A DNA stretch of 64,000 bases from Chloroflexota bacterium (lineage in GTDB: Bacteria > Chloroflexota > Anaerolineae > Aggregatilineales > Phototrophicaceae), in the NCBI GenBank assembly GCA_011523545.1, contig WTGN01000052.1, forward strand, positions 1 to 64,000, given 5' to 3'. The notes below the pieces were generated by a model. The model was not told where the DNA came from. It saw only the letters and a program-made list of their open reading frames with translations, and made no database searches. A program made the translations under genes and the position numbers. Below are positions 17,259 through 25,204 of this stretch, one piece after another. Position 1 is the first letter of the stretch; the number at the start of each line of letters is the position of its first letter.

Positions 17259-19204
17259 TGAGATTCCCGTTTATCTGTAACTTTTGGATTTTCAGCCTGC
17301 TTGAGCGCCTTTTCAAGCGCATAGCGGTACTCTTCGTCAACCACCAACAAGCCTCTTATTTCCTCGATCAAATTGTCGTCAAGCACTTCATAAGCGCGCT
17401 CATTGATGTCATGAATAATTGGATTGATAAATTGTCTCGGAAAGGCGGATTGAAGGTAATTCTCCGAACAAGACCAACCATTGGCCATCATCAACTTCAG
17501 CAGTTTTAATTCATCACCCTCCAACGCGTCAATTATGGTAACAGGCTCATCAAAATAGGGCAAATCATCGGGTGGCGCCACAACTTCATCGAGTGATTTC
17601 GCGCGTATACTGTCAGTCCCTTGCAGCAGTTCTCCCAGCGTTGTTGTTTTGTCTGACTCATCGTCGGCTATGGGAGAGGGGCGCGCTGGAATGCGAGCGC
17701 CATCCGCGCCATCAATCACCGCGTCGCTCCCTATCGGCGCGAATATGCCGGCTTCGGCCATGTCGTCTTCCGCTGACCATTCATCAATGGTTTCTACCGG
17801 CTCGGTGTCCGCTGACGCGTCATCTGGTTTGATTGCAGTTTCGCCACTGTTGCTTTCTTGGGCGACGACCGCGTATTTCATGTGGTCGATGGCGTCTTGA
17901 CGACTTTGGATGAGGGCGTTCAATTCAGCGTTGCGCTCTTGTTCGTCTCGCAGGGCCGGCGCCAGCTCGGCGAGCCTTTCTCTTTGCGCCTCATTCTGCC
18001 GCTCAAGCCGGGCGACATCGTCACGCTTTTCCTCCAGCTCGGATGCCAGCTCGCGATTGTGGTCCCTTTGCTCGTTTATCAAATTCTTGAGCTCGGTGAT
18101 ATGAAGATCTTTCGCATGCATCGCGCCTTCAAGCTCGTTGATCCGCCGCTTGAGGCGAGCCAGGTCTTCCCCGTCGTCGGCTGCCGCATCCTGGCCCGCT
18201 TCGGGCGCCGCACTCGTCAGCGCCAACAATTGGTCGGGTTTGCTGGAAAGGCGGCCCCCTAATCCATAGAGGCAAGCGCGCGGCTCAACACATTCCAGAT
18301 TGAGCGCTTCGTATTGCCCCCGGCTCAGGCTTAGGACGACCAGGCGGAAGCGGCCGGGCTGTCCGCTGCTCGGGTTGATCCCGTCGGCATTGCCTTCAAA
18401 GACGATGTGGTCAATTTTCTTCGTCCGGTCCGCCGAGAAGATTTCGTGAATGCAGCGCAGGCAGATTTGCGCCAGCACCGAGGAATAGAGCAGCCGGCGC
18501 TGCTTTGGCGGCATGAGCGCCGGGCTTGCTTCGCCGCGAATCACGTCATAGCTGTAGGTCTGCGTCTCGGGTATGGCATCGATGGCGGGCAGCGCGAAGT
18601 CGATGCGCAGTTCGTCTGCTTCCGCAACATAGGCGAGTGTCGCCTGCTTGGGGAAGCCGGCTGGCAAGGCGCTCTTCTCCAGGACCCGGGTGAAATAATC
18701 TTCGACCGCTTGCCGCTCTCCCGCGTCAAAATCTTGCTTGTAGCGCTCGATGTCTTGGTTATGCGCGGCGGTTTCAGCGCGTATCCGCTCGGCCTGCACT
18801 TGATGTTCGGCCAGGGCGGCGTCATAGGTCTGGCGGTCTATGTTGTATTGCACCTCGGCTGCTTCGTATTTGTCGCGATACGCTATTCTCTTCCAGGGGA
18901 GGAGCGATGCTAAACTGGAAGGCGGCTCGGGCAAGTAATCTCGCTTGTTCGGTTTGACCTTGCCGAAAGCGGGAATGCGGGGCGTCTCTTTCAAGCTGTC
19001 GAGATCGACGTAGGGATCGCGCGATAACGCGTCGGTCAGGAGAGACTCCAGTTTGCCGATGGTCGACGCCAGCGCGGCGTTTCTCTCATCCACCGCCGCC
19101 ACTTGAGCAGTTGCTTCGCTGTTCTTTTCTTGCTGATGCCGTTGCGCGTCCGCCAGGTACTCGAGCAGAGCCTTTGTCCTCTTCGCGCCATGCCGCCAAT
19201 TCAT
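17255..19204 (-). CDS. coiled-coil protein with C-terminal TerB-C-like domain
   Basis: Likely sensor or scaffold subunit of the ATPase/helicase module, 649 residues. Residues 1-60 are a coiled coil. Residues about 65-290 form a conserved domain that I recall N-terminal to Mrr-like nucleases in actinobacteria (for example AVEDYFTRVLEKSALPAGFP and RACLYGLGG). Residues about 300-405 are a long heptad-rich coiled coil, about 410-540 an acidic linker, and about 560-640 resemble TerB-C (DELKLLKLMM ... INERAYEVLDDNLIEE). No nuclease motif is evident. ATG at 19204 follows GGGAGAA; a TTG one codon upstream is less likely. Stop overlaps the ATPase start by 4 nt. The domain calls are from memory of the families and need a profile search. 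Confidence 0.72.
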   Translation of the reverse strand: MNWRHGAKRTKALLEYLADAQRHQQEKNSEATAQVAAVDERNAALASTIGKLESLLTDALSRDPYVDLDSLKETPRIPAFGKVKPNKRDYLPEPPSSLASLLPWKRIAYRDKYEAAEVQYNIDRQTYDAALAEHQVQAERIRAETAAHNQDIERYKQDFDAGERQAVEDYFTRVLEKSALPAGFPKQATLAYVAEADELRIDFALPAIDAIPETQTYSYDVIRGEASPALMPPKQRRLLYSSVLAQICLRCIHEIFSADRTKKIDHIVFEGNADGINPSSGQPGRFRLVVLSLSRGQYEALNLECVEPRACLYGLGGRLSSKPDQLLALTSAAPEAGQDAAADDGEDLARLKRRINELEGAMHAKDLHITELKNLINEQRDHNRELASELEEKRDDVARLERQNEAQRERLAELAPALRDEQERNAELNALIQSRQDAIDHMKYAVVAQESNSGETAIKPDDASADTEPVETIDEWSAEDDMAEAGIFAPIGSDAVIDGADGARIPARPSPIADDESDKTTTLGELLQGTDSIRAKSLDEVVAPPDDLPYFDEPVTIIDALEGDELKLLKLMMANGWSCSENYLQSAFPRQFINPIIHDINERAYEVLDDNLIEEIRGLLVVDEEYRYALEKALKQAENPKVTDKRESQ

Positions 19205-19346
19205 CAAGTTCTCCCGATTCTGTGAGATTTGTCTGCAGTTGTCGTTCCCGTCAACTCTGGACTATGATTTGTCGAGCAATAGAATATAGAGCAGGGCTAG
19301 CATACTATGCCAATTCATATCGTGGAAAGCTATAGAATATTAGCGT

Positions 19347-20522
19347 ATGAATCGCATTCTGATTGAAAACAGCCGCATTTGGCAGCAGGACGGGTTTGTC
19401 GCCGGGCACACGCTTGTCCTGCGCGATGGTCTAATTGAGGCGGTGCGGCCGCCGGCGGACATCGCGCCGCAGCCGGGTGATCGACGCATAGACGGCCGGG
19501 GCGCCTGCGCCATCCCCGGCTTTGTCGATGTCCATCTGCATGGCAGCGTCGGCTTTGATGTGATGGATGGATCGCCGCCGTCATTGGCGGGCTTGGCGGA
19601 TTTCTTGCTCCAACAAGGCGTGACCAGCGCCCTCGCCACGACCATGACCGATACGCCGGAGCGAATCGAGGCGGCGCTGGCGGCCTATGCTGACCGGGGC
19701 GTGGCGCCTTTCCGCGGCCTCCATATCGAGGGACCCTATCTCAATGCCGCCTTTCGCGGGTCGCAGCCGGCGCCGCACCTGCGCCAGCCCCGGCCTGCGG
19801 AATACTTGCCCTGGCTGAAGACCGGCCTGGTCAAATTGATGACCATCGCGCCGGAGATACCGGCGGGCGAGCGCTTGCTGCGGGACGCGCTGTCGCATGG
19901 CGCGGCTGTCTCCATTGGGCACAGCGGCGCCAGCTATGAGGCGGCGACCCGCTATTTCGCGCTTGGCGCCAGCCAGGTCACGCATACGTTTAATGGCATG
20001 GCCGGCATCCATCATCGGGAACCGGGCCTGTTCATCGCCGCGCTTGAGAGCCCGAATGTCACCTTCCAACTCATTCCCGATGGCATTCATGTGCATCCGG
20101 CTGTGGTGCGGATGCTGCTGCGGCTGGTCGGGATTGAACGGCTGGCGCTGATCACCGATGCAATGAAGGCGACCGGGCTGGGCGACGGCGATTACGCTTT
20201 GGGCGATGTCTTCGTGAGGGTGAAGGACGGCCAAGCGAGGACGCCCGAGGGCGGCCTGGCCGGCAGCACCTTGACCATGGGCCAGGCCTTGAAGCATATG
20301 ATGCGCTTTTGCGATTTGACGCTGGCGGAAGCGCTGCCGATGGTTACGCGCGTCCCGGCCCGTTCGATTGGCATTTATCCGCAAAAAGGCTCGCTCGAGA
20401 TTGGGGCGGATGCCGATGTCCTGCTATGGCATGAAGAAGAGGGCCTGCAGGCGACCGTGATCGGCGGCGAGCTGGTCTACCAAGCGGAGGGCGCATGGTC
20501 TGCGGCTACTGCGGACGCGTGA
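19347..20522 (+). CDS. nagA: N-acetylglucosamine-6-phosphate deacetylase
   Basis: Amidohydrolase-superfamily NagA, converting GlcNAc-6-P to GlcN-6-P and acetate in the cytoplasm. Metal and substrate residues are present: HLHG at 63-66, HIEGPYL with E128, SIGHSG with H192, THTFNGM with H213, DGIHVHP near 245-251 and catalytic D271 in ITDAM. The 391-residue length is normal. It is divergent from the TerB-C operon that carries GH20 and two SIS genes, so the GlcNAc catabolic set flanks the DNA-processing genes on both sides. Its last 28 nt overlap the HNH gene. Confidence 0.94.
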   Translation: MNRILIENSRIWQQDGFVAGHTLVLRDGLIEAVRPPADIAPQPGDRRIDGRGACAIPGFVDVHLHGSVGFDVMDGSPPSLAGLADFLLQQGVTSALATTMTDTPERIEAALAAYADRGVAPFRGLHIEGPYLNAAFRGSQPAPHLRQPRPAEYLPWLKTGLVKLMTIAPEIPAGERLLRDALSHGAAVSIGHSGASYEAATRYFALGASQVTHTFNGMAGIHHREPGLFIAALESPNVTFQLIPDGIHVHPAVVRMLLRLVGIERLALITDAMKATGLGDGDYALGDVFVRVKDGQARTPEGGLAGSTLTMGQALKHMMRFCDLTLAEALPMVTRVPARSIGIYPQKGSLEIGADADVLLWHEEEGLQATVIGGELVYQAEGAWSAATADA

Positions 20523-20887
20523 AGCACCGCTGCGCCTGCCATGAAGCCGACAGCGACATCCGCCAGTTTCTCGCGCGTGGCGGGCGCAGCTATGCCCCGC
20601 TGCTGACGGAGCGCGCGCCCAAACGAGCGGCGCCGCCACAGATCAAGCGCCGCGAACGGGGGACGCTAAAACGGCATTATCGCCAGTGGTATTGTCAGCT
20701 GGCGGAGAGCGCCGGCGAGCGCTGCGCCAATTGCGGCGCTGCGGACAGCTTGGTGCTGGATCATGTGATTCCCGTCGCCAGAGGCGGCCGTTCGACTTTG
20801 GATAATCTGCAAATGCTCTGCGCCACTTGCAATCGCATCAAGGGCGCCCTGATGATCGATTGCCGATCGTTCACAGATCCAGTATGA
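20495..20887 (+). CDS. HNH endonuclease-like protein
   Basis: Small HNH nuclease of 130 residues. The core reads CANCG, then LVLDHVIPVARGG, LDNLQMLCATCNRIKG, giving two structural CxxC pairs and the catalytic histidine of the beta-beta-alpha metal finger. An extra N-terminal CGYC...CAC cluster looks like a second zinc site. ATG at 20495 is preferred because GGAGG lies 6 nt upstream and this start keeps the N-terminal cysteines; a GTG at 20519 overlapping the nagA stop is possible. It overlaps nagA by 28 nt in another frame. It lies about 1.3 kb from the helicase module and could be its nuclease partner, but it is on the opposite strand, so that is speculation. Confidence 0.85.
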   Translation: MVCGYCGRVKHRCACHEADSDIRQFLARGGRSYAPLLTERAPKRAAPPQIKRRERGTLKRHYRQWYCQLAESAGERCANCGAADSLVLDHVIPVARGGRSTLDNLQMLCATCNRIKGALMIDCRSFTDPV

Positions 20888-21017
20888 AGCGGGCTTGGGG
20901 GCCAGCTCCGCCTGGCTTGTCAGCTATTGAAACTTTGTCTGCGGCGGGCTATGGCGATAGATTTCTGGCGCTTGGCCGATCTGGTTTCGGCAAGTAGTCG
21001 CAAATCTTTCATAGACT

Positions 21018-21026
21018 TGCTATACT
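21018..21026 (+). promoter_or_regulatory. extended -10 element upstream of the sugar ABC operon
   Basis: TGCTATACT fits an extended -10 (TGn plus TATACT), about 87 nt upstream of the ATG at 21113. No clear -35 is present. Confidence 0.45.
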
Positions 21027-21112
21027 ACGAGCCGCTTTAGCGAAAGGTCGCGGCGAACAGTCGTAATTTCGTTTTGATTTGCTAGTGTAAGTGATAAGGA
21101 CAGGAGAGTTCC

Positions 21113-22786
21113 ATGAGAGTCAAAGCAGGCATTCTACTATCAATTCTGGTCTTGTTGACGGGCGCCTTTGGCGTTGCGGCGCAAGACACCTTTTTCGGCC
21201 AGACGGCGGAAGACCTCTTTCCGATTCCCGAAGTCGCCGAGACCGAGCTTGAGCAGACGCTGGCCTTTGAGGCTTTGCTGAATGCCGATATTCCTGACGG
21301 CCACGCCCTTGGCGAAGGCAAGACGATCACCTTCGGCGTGCTGGGCCAGGGTTCGCGCGGCGGCATCTCCGGCACCATCTACTTCTGGCGCAACGCTTTT
21401 GAAGCGGCCACCGGCGCCGAGTTGGAGATCGTCGAGATCCCCTACAATCAGCTGGGCACCACCATCCCGGCCGACTTTTTGACCGGGCAATACACCTATG
21501 ACCTGTTCATCGGCGCCTCCTGGCAATATGGCGACTGGATCAGCAACGGCTGGATTCAGCCCATTGACCAGTGGATCGGCGATGAGCGTTTTGCGCATTG
21601 GTCGCCGGAAGACACCGCGCCCGCTTTCCGCGCCCTGCTGCAATGGGGCGGCGAAACTTATGGCACGCAGATGGACGGCGACGCGCAGCTGCTCTATTAC
21701 CGCCACGACATCTTGAGCGACCCGGAATGGCAGGCCGCTTATGAAGCCGAGGTTGGCTCGCCGATGCCTTACCCGATTGTGACCTGGCAGGATCTGCTGG
21801 CGATCACCAGCTACTTCAATGGCAAGGATTGGAACGGCGACGGCGACCCCGATGACGGCATCAGCCTGCACCTGGCGCCCGGCGGGCAGGGCCACTTCCA
21901 CTATGCGACGCTGGCGGCTTCATTCGCGGTGACGCCTGGCGATGGCGATGACTCGCGCGCCGTTAGCAAGTACGACAATGTCTTCTGGTTCGATCCGGAC
22001 GATATGACGCCGCTGATCAACGAGCCGGGTCATGTCCGCGCGCTGGAATTCTTGCAGGAATTGGCGGCGACCGGCCAGGAAGCGCAATTCGGCTGGCAGC
22101 TGGGCGAGGCTTGGGACAATTTCCTCACCGGCAACGCCATCGCCACCTTCAGCTGGGGCGATGTCGGTTCGCTGTCGCAGAATGAAGAGCGCTCCGCCAT
22201 CAAGGGCAACCTGGGCGCCGATGTCATTCCCTGCTCAAGTGAATGGTACGATCGCGAGATCGGCGAGTTCGTCACCGATACGGAAAACCCCAATTGCGTC
22301 GGCAACACGACCGGCGGCTCCTGGCATCCGACCATGTCGACCTTCAGCGAGAACCCTGAGCTGACTTACTTCTACATGGCGCTGATCGCCAATCCGTCGA
22401 TCAACTTCTACAACGCCACCACCGGCTGGCAAGGCGTCGATCCCTGTTGCACCTACCAGCTTTATGCGCCGCGGGGCACGGCGGTATCGGAAGATTACAC
22501 CGCCGTCGGTTTCAACGCCGATGACATGGAGCGCTACATCAACGCTTACGGCTCCAACGCCTATGACAAGCCGACTTCGGTGACCTACCTGCGTATTCCG
22601 GGCACGCTGGAATACATCCAGGAGACGCTGGACATTCGCTTGTCCGAGGCGATGACCGGGCAGTCGTCGGCGCAGGAAGCGCTTGACAACACGGCCGAGG
22701 ACTGGGAAGAAATCACCGATGATCTGGATGTCGACAGCCAGCTTGAGATTTATCAGCAGGCTATCGGCTACGTGGGCGGGATGTAA
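21113..22786 (+). CDS. ABC sugar-binding protein (family 1)
   Basis: Extracellular sugar-binding protein of 557 residues, longer than the usual 420-450. A Sec signal peptide covers residues 1-24 (VLLTGAFGVAAQ). The domain shows GVLGQGSRGGISGTIYFWRNAFE near residue 65 followed by an Asp-rich loop NGKDWNGDGDPDDG that may bind calcium. AGGAGAG lies just before the ATG. It heads a three-gene operon with two MalFG-type permeases. The substrate cannot be deduced, and no ATPase is encoded alongside, so a shared MsmX/UgpC-like ATPase elsewhere is expected. Confidence 0.9.
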   Translation: MRVKAGILLSILVLLTGAFGVAAQDTFFGQTAEDLFPIPEVAETELEQTLAFEALLNADIPDGHALGEGKTITFGVLGQGSRGGISGTIYFWRNAFEAATGAELEIVEIPYNQLGTTIPADFLTGQYTYDLFIGASWQYGDWISNGWIQPIDQWIGDERFAHWSPEDTAPAFRALLQWGGETYGTQMDGDAQLLYYRHDILSDPEWQAAYEAEVGSPMPYPIVTWQDLLAITSYFNGKDWNGDGDPDDGISLHLAPGGQGHFHYATLAASFAVTPGDGDDSRAVSKYDNVFWFDPDDMTPLINEPGHVRALEFLQELAATGQEAQFGWQLGEAWDNFLTGNAIATFSWGDVGSLSQNEERSAIKGNLGADVIPCSSEWYDREIGEFVTDTENPNCVGNTTGGSWHPTMSTFSENPELTYFYMALIANPSINFYNATTGWQGVDPCCTYQLYAPRGTAVSEDYTAVGFNADDMERYINAYGSNAYDKPTSVTYLRIPGTLEYIQETLDIRLSEAMTGQSSAQEALDNTAEDWEEITDDLDVDSQLEIYQQAIGYVGGM

Positions 22787-22942
22787 GCCCCGCTAATCGG
22801 CAGTATCGAAGGGGCGATTCTGTGAATCGCCCGCACTGGAACAAGCAACGTGTGTATGGGCGAGCCGCCGGCTCGCCCGTACGAATCCTAAAATAGATTG
22901 AATAGGCAACACGGCGCGTCGCCGAACAATTGGGCAAGCAAA
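22787..22942. repeat. two family A palindromes between binding-protein and permease genes
   Basis: Copies at about 22808-22832 (GGCGATTC-TGTG-AATCGCCC) and 22858-22888 (GGGCGAGCCGCCGGCTCGCCCGT followed by ACGAATCC). The second is nearly identical, including the ACGAATCC tail, to the copy at 23846-23874 in the next gap of the same operon. As hairpins they may tune transcription through the operon. Confidence 0.75.
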
Positions 22943-23821
22943 ATGACCAACAACCGCGCAAAATACCTCTTCTTGATGCCCGGCGTTTGCTGGATCCTGG
23001 CTTTCACGCTCTTCCCGCTCATATACTCCTTCGGCTTGAGCTTGACCAATTACAGGCTTGGCCGGAATCCCAAATATATCGGCTTCGAGAATTACGCCGA
23101 GATCCTGGGCATCGGCGATGAGAAGGTCGACAAGAAAGCGGTGAGCACGGCGAGCTTCAGCGCCTTTTTGTTCCTTGGCAGCACGGCAGCGACCTTGTTC
23201 TTTGGCACCTTTGTCGCCTGGGTCTTCAATCATAATCTGCCGTTTTTGCGACAAATGCGCGCCGTCGTGACCATGCCTTTGTTCGCCGCGCCTATCGCCC
23301 TTGGCTGGCTGGGCGTGGTGCTATTCAACGAGCAATCGGGCCCGATCAATAATGTGCTGGAGGGGATAGGCCTCGGCCGCGTCAACTGGTTTATCGAGCC
23401 GATGCCGGCGCGCCTCGCGGTGATGTTCACCGATGTATGGCAATGGACGCCATTTGTCTTCATCATCGTGCTGGCGGCGATGCAAGGCATCCCGGAAGAC
23501 TTGTATGAGTCGGCCCGCCTTGATTCCAAATCAAACTGGGTCCTCTTCCGCTGGATCACCTTTCCCATGATTGCGCCGGCTTTGGGCACGGTCATGCTGC
23601 TGCGCATGGTGGAATCGCTCAAAATTATCGACATTCCTTATAGCTTGACGCGCGGCGGCCCCGGCTCGGTCACTCAGACTTATGTCTACTACGCCTATGA
23701 GACGGGGCTGGTCGGCAGTTTCCAGCTGGGCGAGGCGGCGGCGCTGGCTTATCTGCTGGTGGTGGTTGCGATTGTAGTCTCGTCGATTTATTTCTATCGT
23801 GTGCGCGAGCGCTTTGAGTAA
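22943..23821 (+). CDS. sugar ABC permease, MalF-like
   Basis: Inner-membrane sugar permease of the MalF/UgpA type, 292 residues from the ATG at 22943. TM1 is in AKYLFLMPGVCWILAFTLFPL. The coupling loop is recognisable (IPEDLYESARLDSKSNWVLFRWITFPMIAP), as is DVWQWTPFVFII. An in-frame start 15 codons upstream is less likely because it precedes the normal N-terminus. It partners the permease at 23929. Confidence 0.92.
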   Translation: MTNNRAKYLFLMPGVCWILAFTLFPLIYSFGLSLTNYRLGRNPKYIGFENYAEILGIGDEKVDKKAVSTASFSAFLFLGSTAATLFFGTFVAWVFNHNLPFLRQMRAVVTMPLFAAPIALGWLGVVLFNEQSGPINNVLEGIGLGRVNWFIEPMPARLAVMFTDVWQWTPFVFIIVLAAMQGIPEDLYESARLDSKSNWVLFRWITFPMIAPALGTVMLLRMVESLKIIDIPYSLTRGGPGSVTQTYVYYAYETGLVGSFQLGEAAALAYLLVVVAIVVSSIYFYRVRERFE

Positions 23822-23928
23822 GGGCTAGGGATGGGCGTTGTAGGGGCGAGCCGGCGGCTCGCCCGTACGAATCCTGATGTTGACTTTAGAGGTGACCTTG
23901 TGAGTCGCCCGCCCTCAGGAGAAAGGCA
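23822..23928. repeat. family A repeat pair between permease genes
   Basis: One palindrome at about 23838-23874 (TGTAGGGGCGAGCCGGCGGCTCGCCCGT plus ACGAATCC) and a partial one at 23889-23910 (GGTGACCTTGTGAGTCGCCC). GGAGAAAGG just before the ATG is the ribosome site for the next gene. Confidence 0.75.
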
Positions 23929-24810
23929 ATGGCAGCACAAACCGATTCTCTCCGGCTGAGCGCGACAGGCAGCCCGCGGGCGCGCCGATCATTGGGCGAC
24001 CGGCTGATCATCGCGCTGGCGCTGATCTGCACATTCATCGCTTTCTCTCCCTTCGGCTACGCGATTTTGACCTCCTTCAAGTCGCAATGGAAAGAGGGCT
24101 CCATCATCCCCTTCGTACAATTTGAGCCGAACCTGCAGAACTGGCAGACGGAATTTGGCGCCGGCGGCCCGGAGACCTTCAAGGCGCTGCGCAACAGCAC
24201 GCTGATTTCGCTGGGCGCGACGCTGGTGGCGACCACCTTGGGCACGCTGGCGGGTTATGGCTTGGCGCGTTTCAAGTATGGCATCGGCAATCGCAATTTG
24301 GTCTCCTGGTTTCTGTCGCAGCGCTTCCTGCCGCCGGTGGCGACGCTCATCCCCTTCGTCTTGATGTTCCGCGATTTGAAGCTGCTGGACACCTTGCCGG
24401 GCATGGTCATCGTCAACGCGACCTTCACGCTGCCCTTCGCCGTCTTGATCATGCGCGACTATTTCGCAGATTTGCCGGTGGAATTGCGCGAGGCGGCGCT
24501 GGTGGATGGCGCCAGCGAGTTCACGACATTTTGGCGCATCGCCTTGCCCCTGGCGCGGCCGGCGCTGGTGGCGTCGACCTTGATCTGCTTCGCCTTCGCC
24601 TGGAACGAATTCCTCTTCGCCAGCGTGCTCGCCAACCGCGACTGGAAGCCCTATCCGATGCTGGTGGCCGGCTCGGACACGGTGCGCGGCATCGATTTCG
24701 GCTTCGTGACGACGCGCATGCTGATCGCGGTGACGGTGCCGGTGATCCTGTCGCTAATGGTGCAGCGCTTCATCGTGCGCGGGCTGACCTTCGGCGCGGT
24801 GAAGGGCTAA
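23929..24810 (+). CDS. sugar ABC permease, MalG-like
   Basis: Second permease of the sugar ABC system, MalG/UgpE type, 293 residues. It has TM1 near residues 25-47 (LIIALALICTFIAFSPFGYAI), the FLSQRFLPPVATLIPFVLMFRDLKLLD segment, the coupling loop LPVELREAALVDGASEFTTFWRIALPLARP and the C-terminal [15 protein letters not shown] found in this family. It is the last gene of the operon; a dense repeat block follows. Confidence 0.92.
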   Translation: MAAQTDSLRLSATGSPRARRSLGDRLIIALALICTFIAFSPFGYAILTSFKSQWKEGSIIPFVQFEPNLQNWQTEFGAGGPETFKALRNSTLISLGATLVATTLGTLAGYGLARFKYGIGNRNLVSWFLSQRFLPPVATLIPFVLMFRDLKLLDTLPGMVIVNATFTLPFAVLIMRDYFADLPVELREAALVDGASEFTTFWRIALPLARPALVASTLICFAFAWNEFLFASVLANRDWKPYPMLVAGSDTVRGIDFGFVTTRMLIAVTVPVILSLMVQRFIVRGLTFGAVKG

Positions 24811-25204
24811 CCTGAAATCCCATATTCGTAGGGGCGAGGCGGCGACTCGCCATTTTGATTTTCACCATAGCCCCTCGCGAGTCACGACTCTGCTCACACA
24901 AAACAGCGAACCTGCAACAAGCGGAGTCTGTAGGGGCGTTTCGCTGAAACGCCCATTGATGCATGGGGTGGATGGAGGGCGAGACTTGTCTCGCCCCTAC
25001 AGCCTTCGCGAGAATAGCCAATGGAGATTTGCAGATGAATCAAAAGGGGGCACATAGATGTCGAGACAAATAGATTTGTAGGGGTATCCGTCGGGCGTCT
25101 CAGCGAGACGCCCCTACAAGATTCGACAGGTGGACGGACGTCTCAGCGCCGCACGTAGACACTGCGGGTCAGACGCCCCTACATTTTCGTATGGCGGTGT
25201 ATGC
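24811..25204. repeat. dense family A repeat cluster, with an empty and a filled copy side by side
   Basis: No gene is visible. Palindromes lie at 24826-24851, 24929-24954 (GTTTC-GCTG-GAAAC), 24977-25001 (GGGCGAGAC-TT-GTCTCGCCC), 25077-25120 and 25137-25183. The 25140-25183 copy equals the 25077-25120 copy near its centre (GTCTCAGCG then AGACGCCCCTACA) except for a 22-nt insert at 25149-25170. That insert holds CGTAGACAC at 25154-25162 between CCGCA and TGCGG. Confidence 0.8.

Noticed and set aside
13672..19204. Complete BREX type 2 locus
   Set aside because: Only BrxD-like and BrxHI-like genes are visible; no PglX methylase, PglZ or PglW-type kinase occurs in the window.
20888..20925. Terminator after the HNH gene
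   Set aside because: GCCAG and CTGGC could pair, but the stem is short and no T tract follows.
24811..25204. CRISPR array in the dense repeat cluster
   Set aside because: Units are palindromes with varying arms and irregular spacing, without fixed direct repeats and spacers, and no cas gene is nearby.
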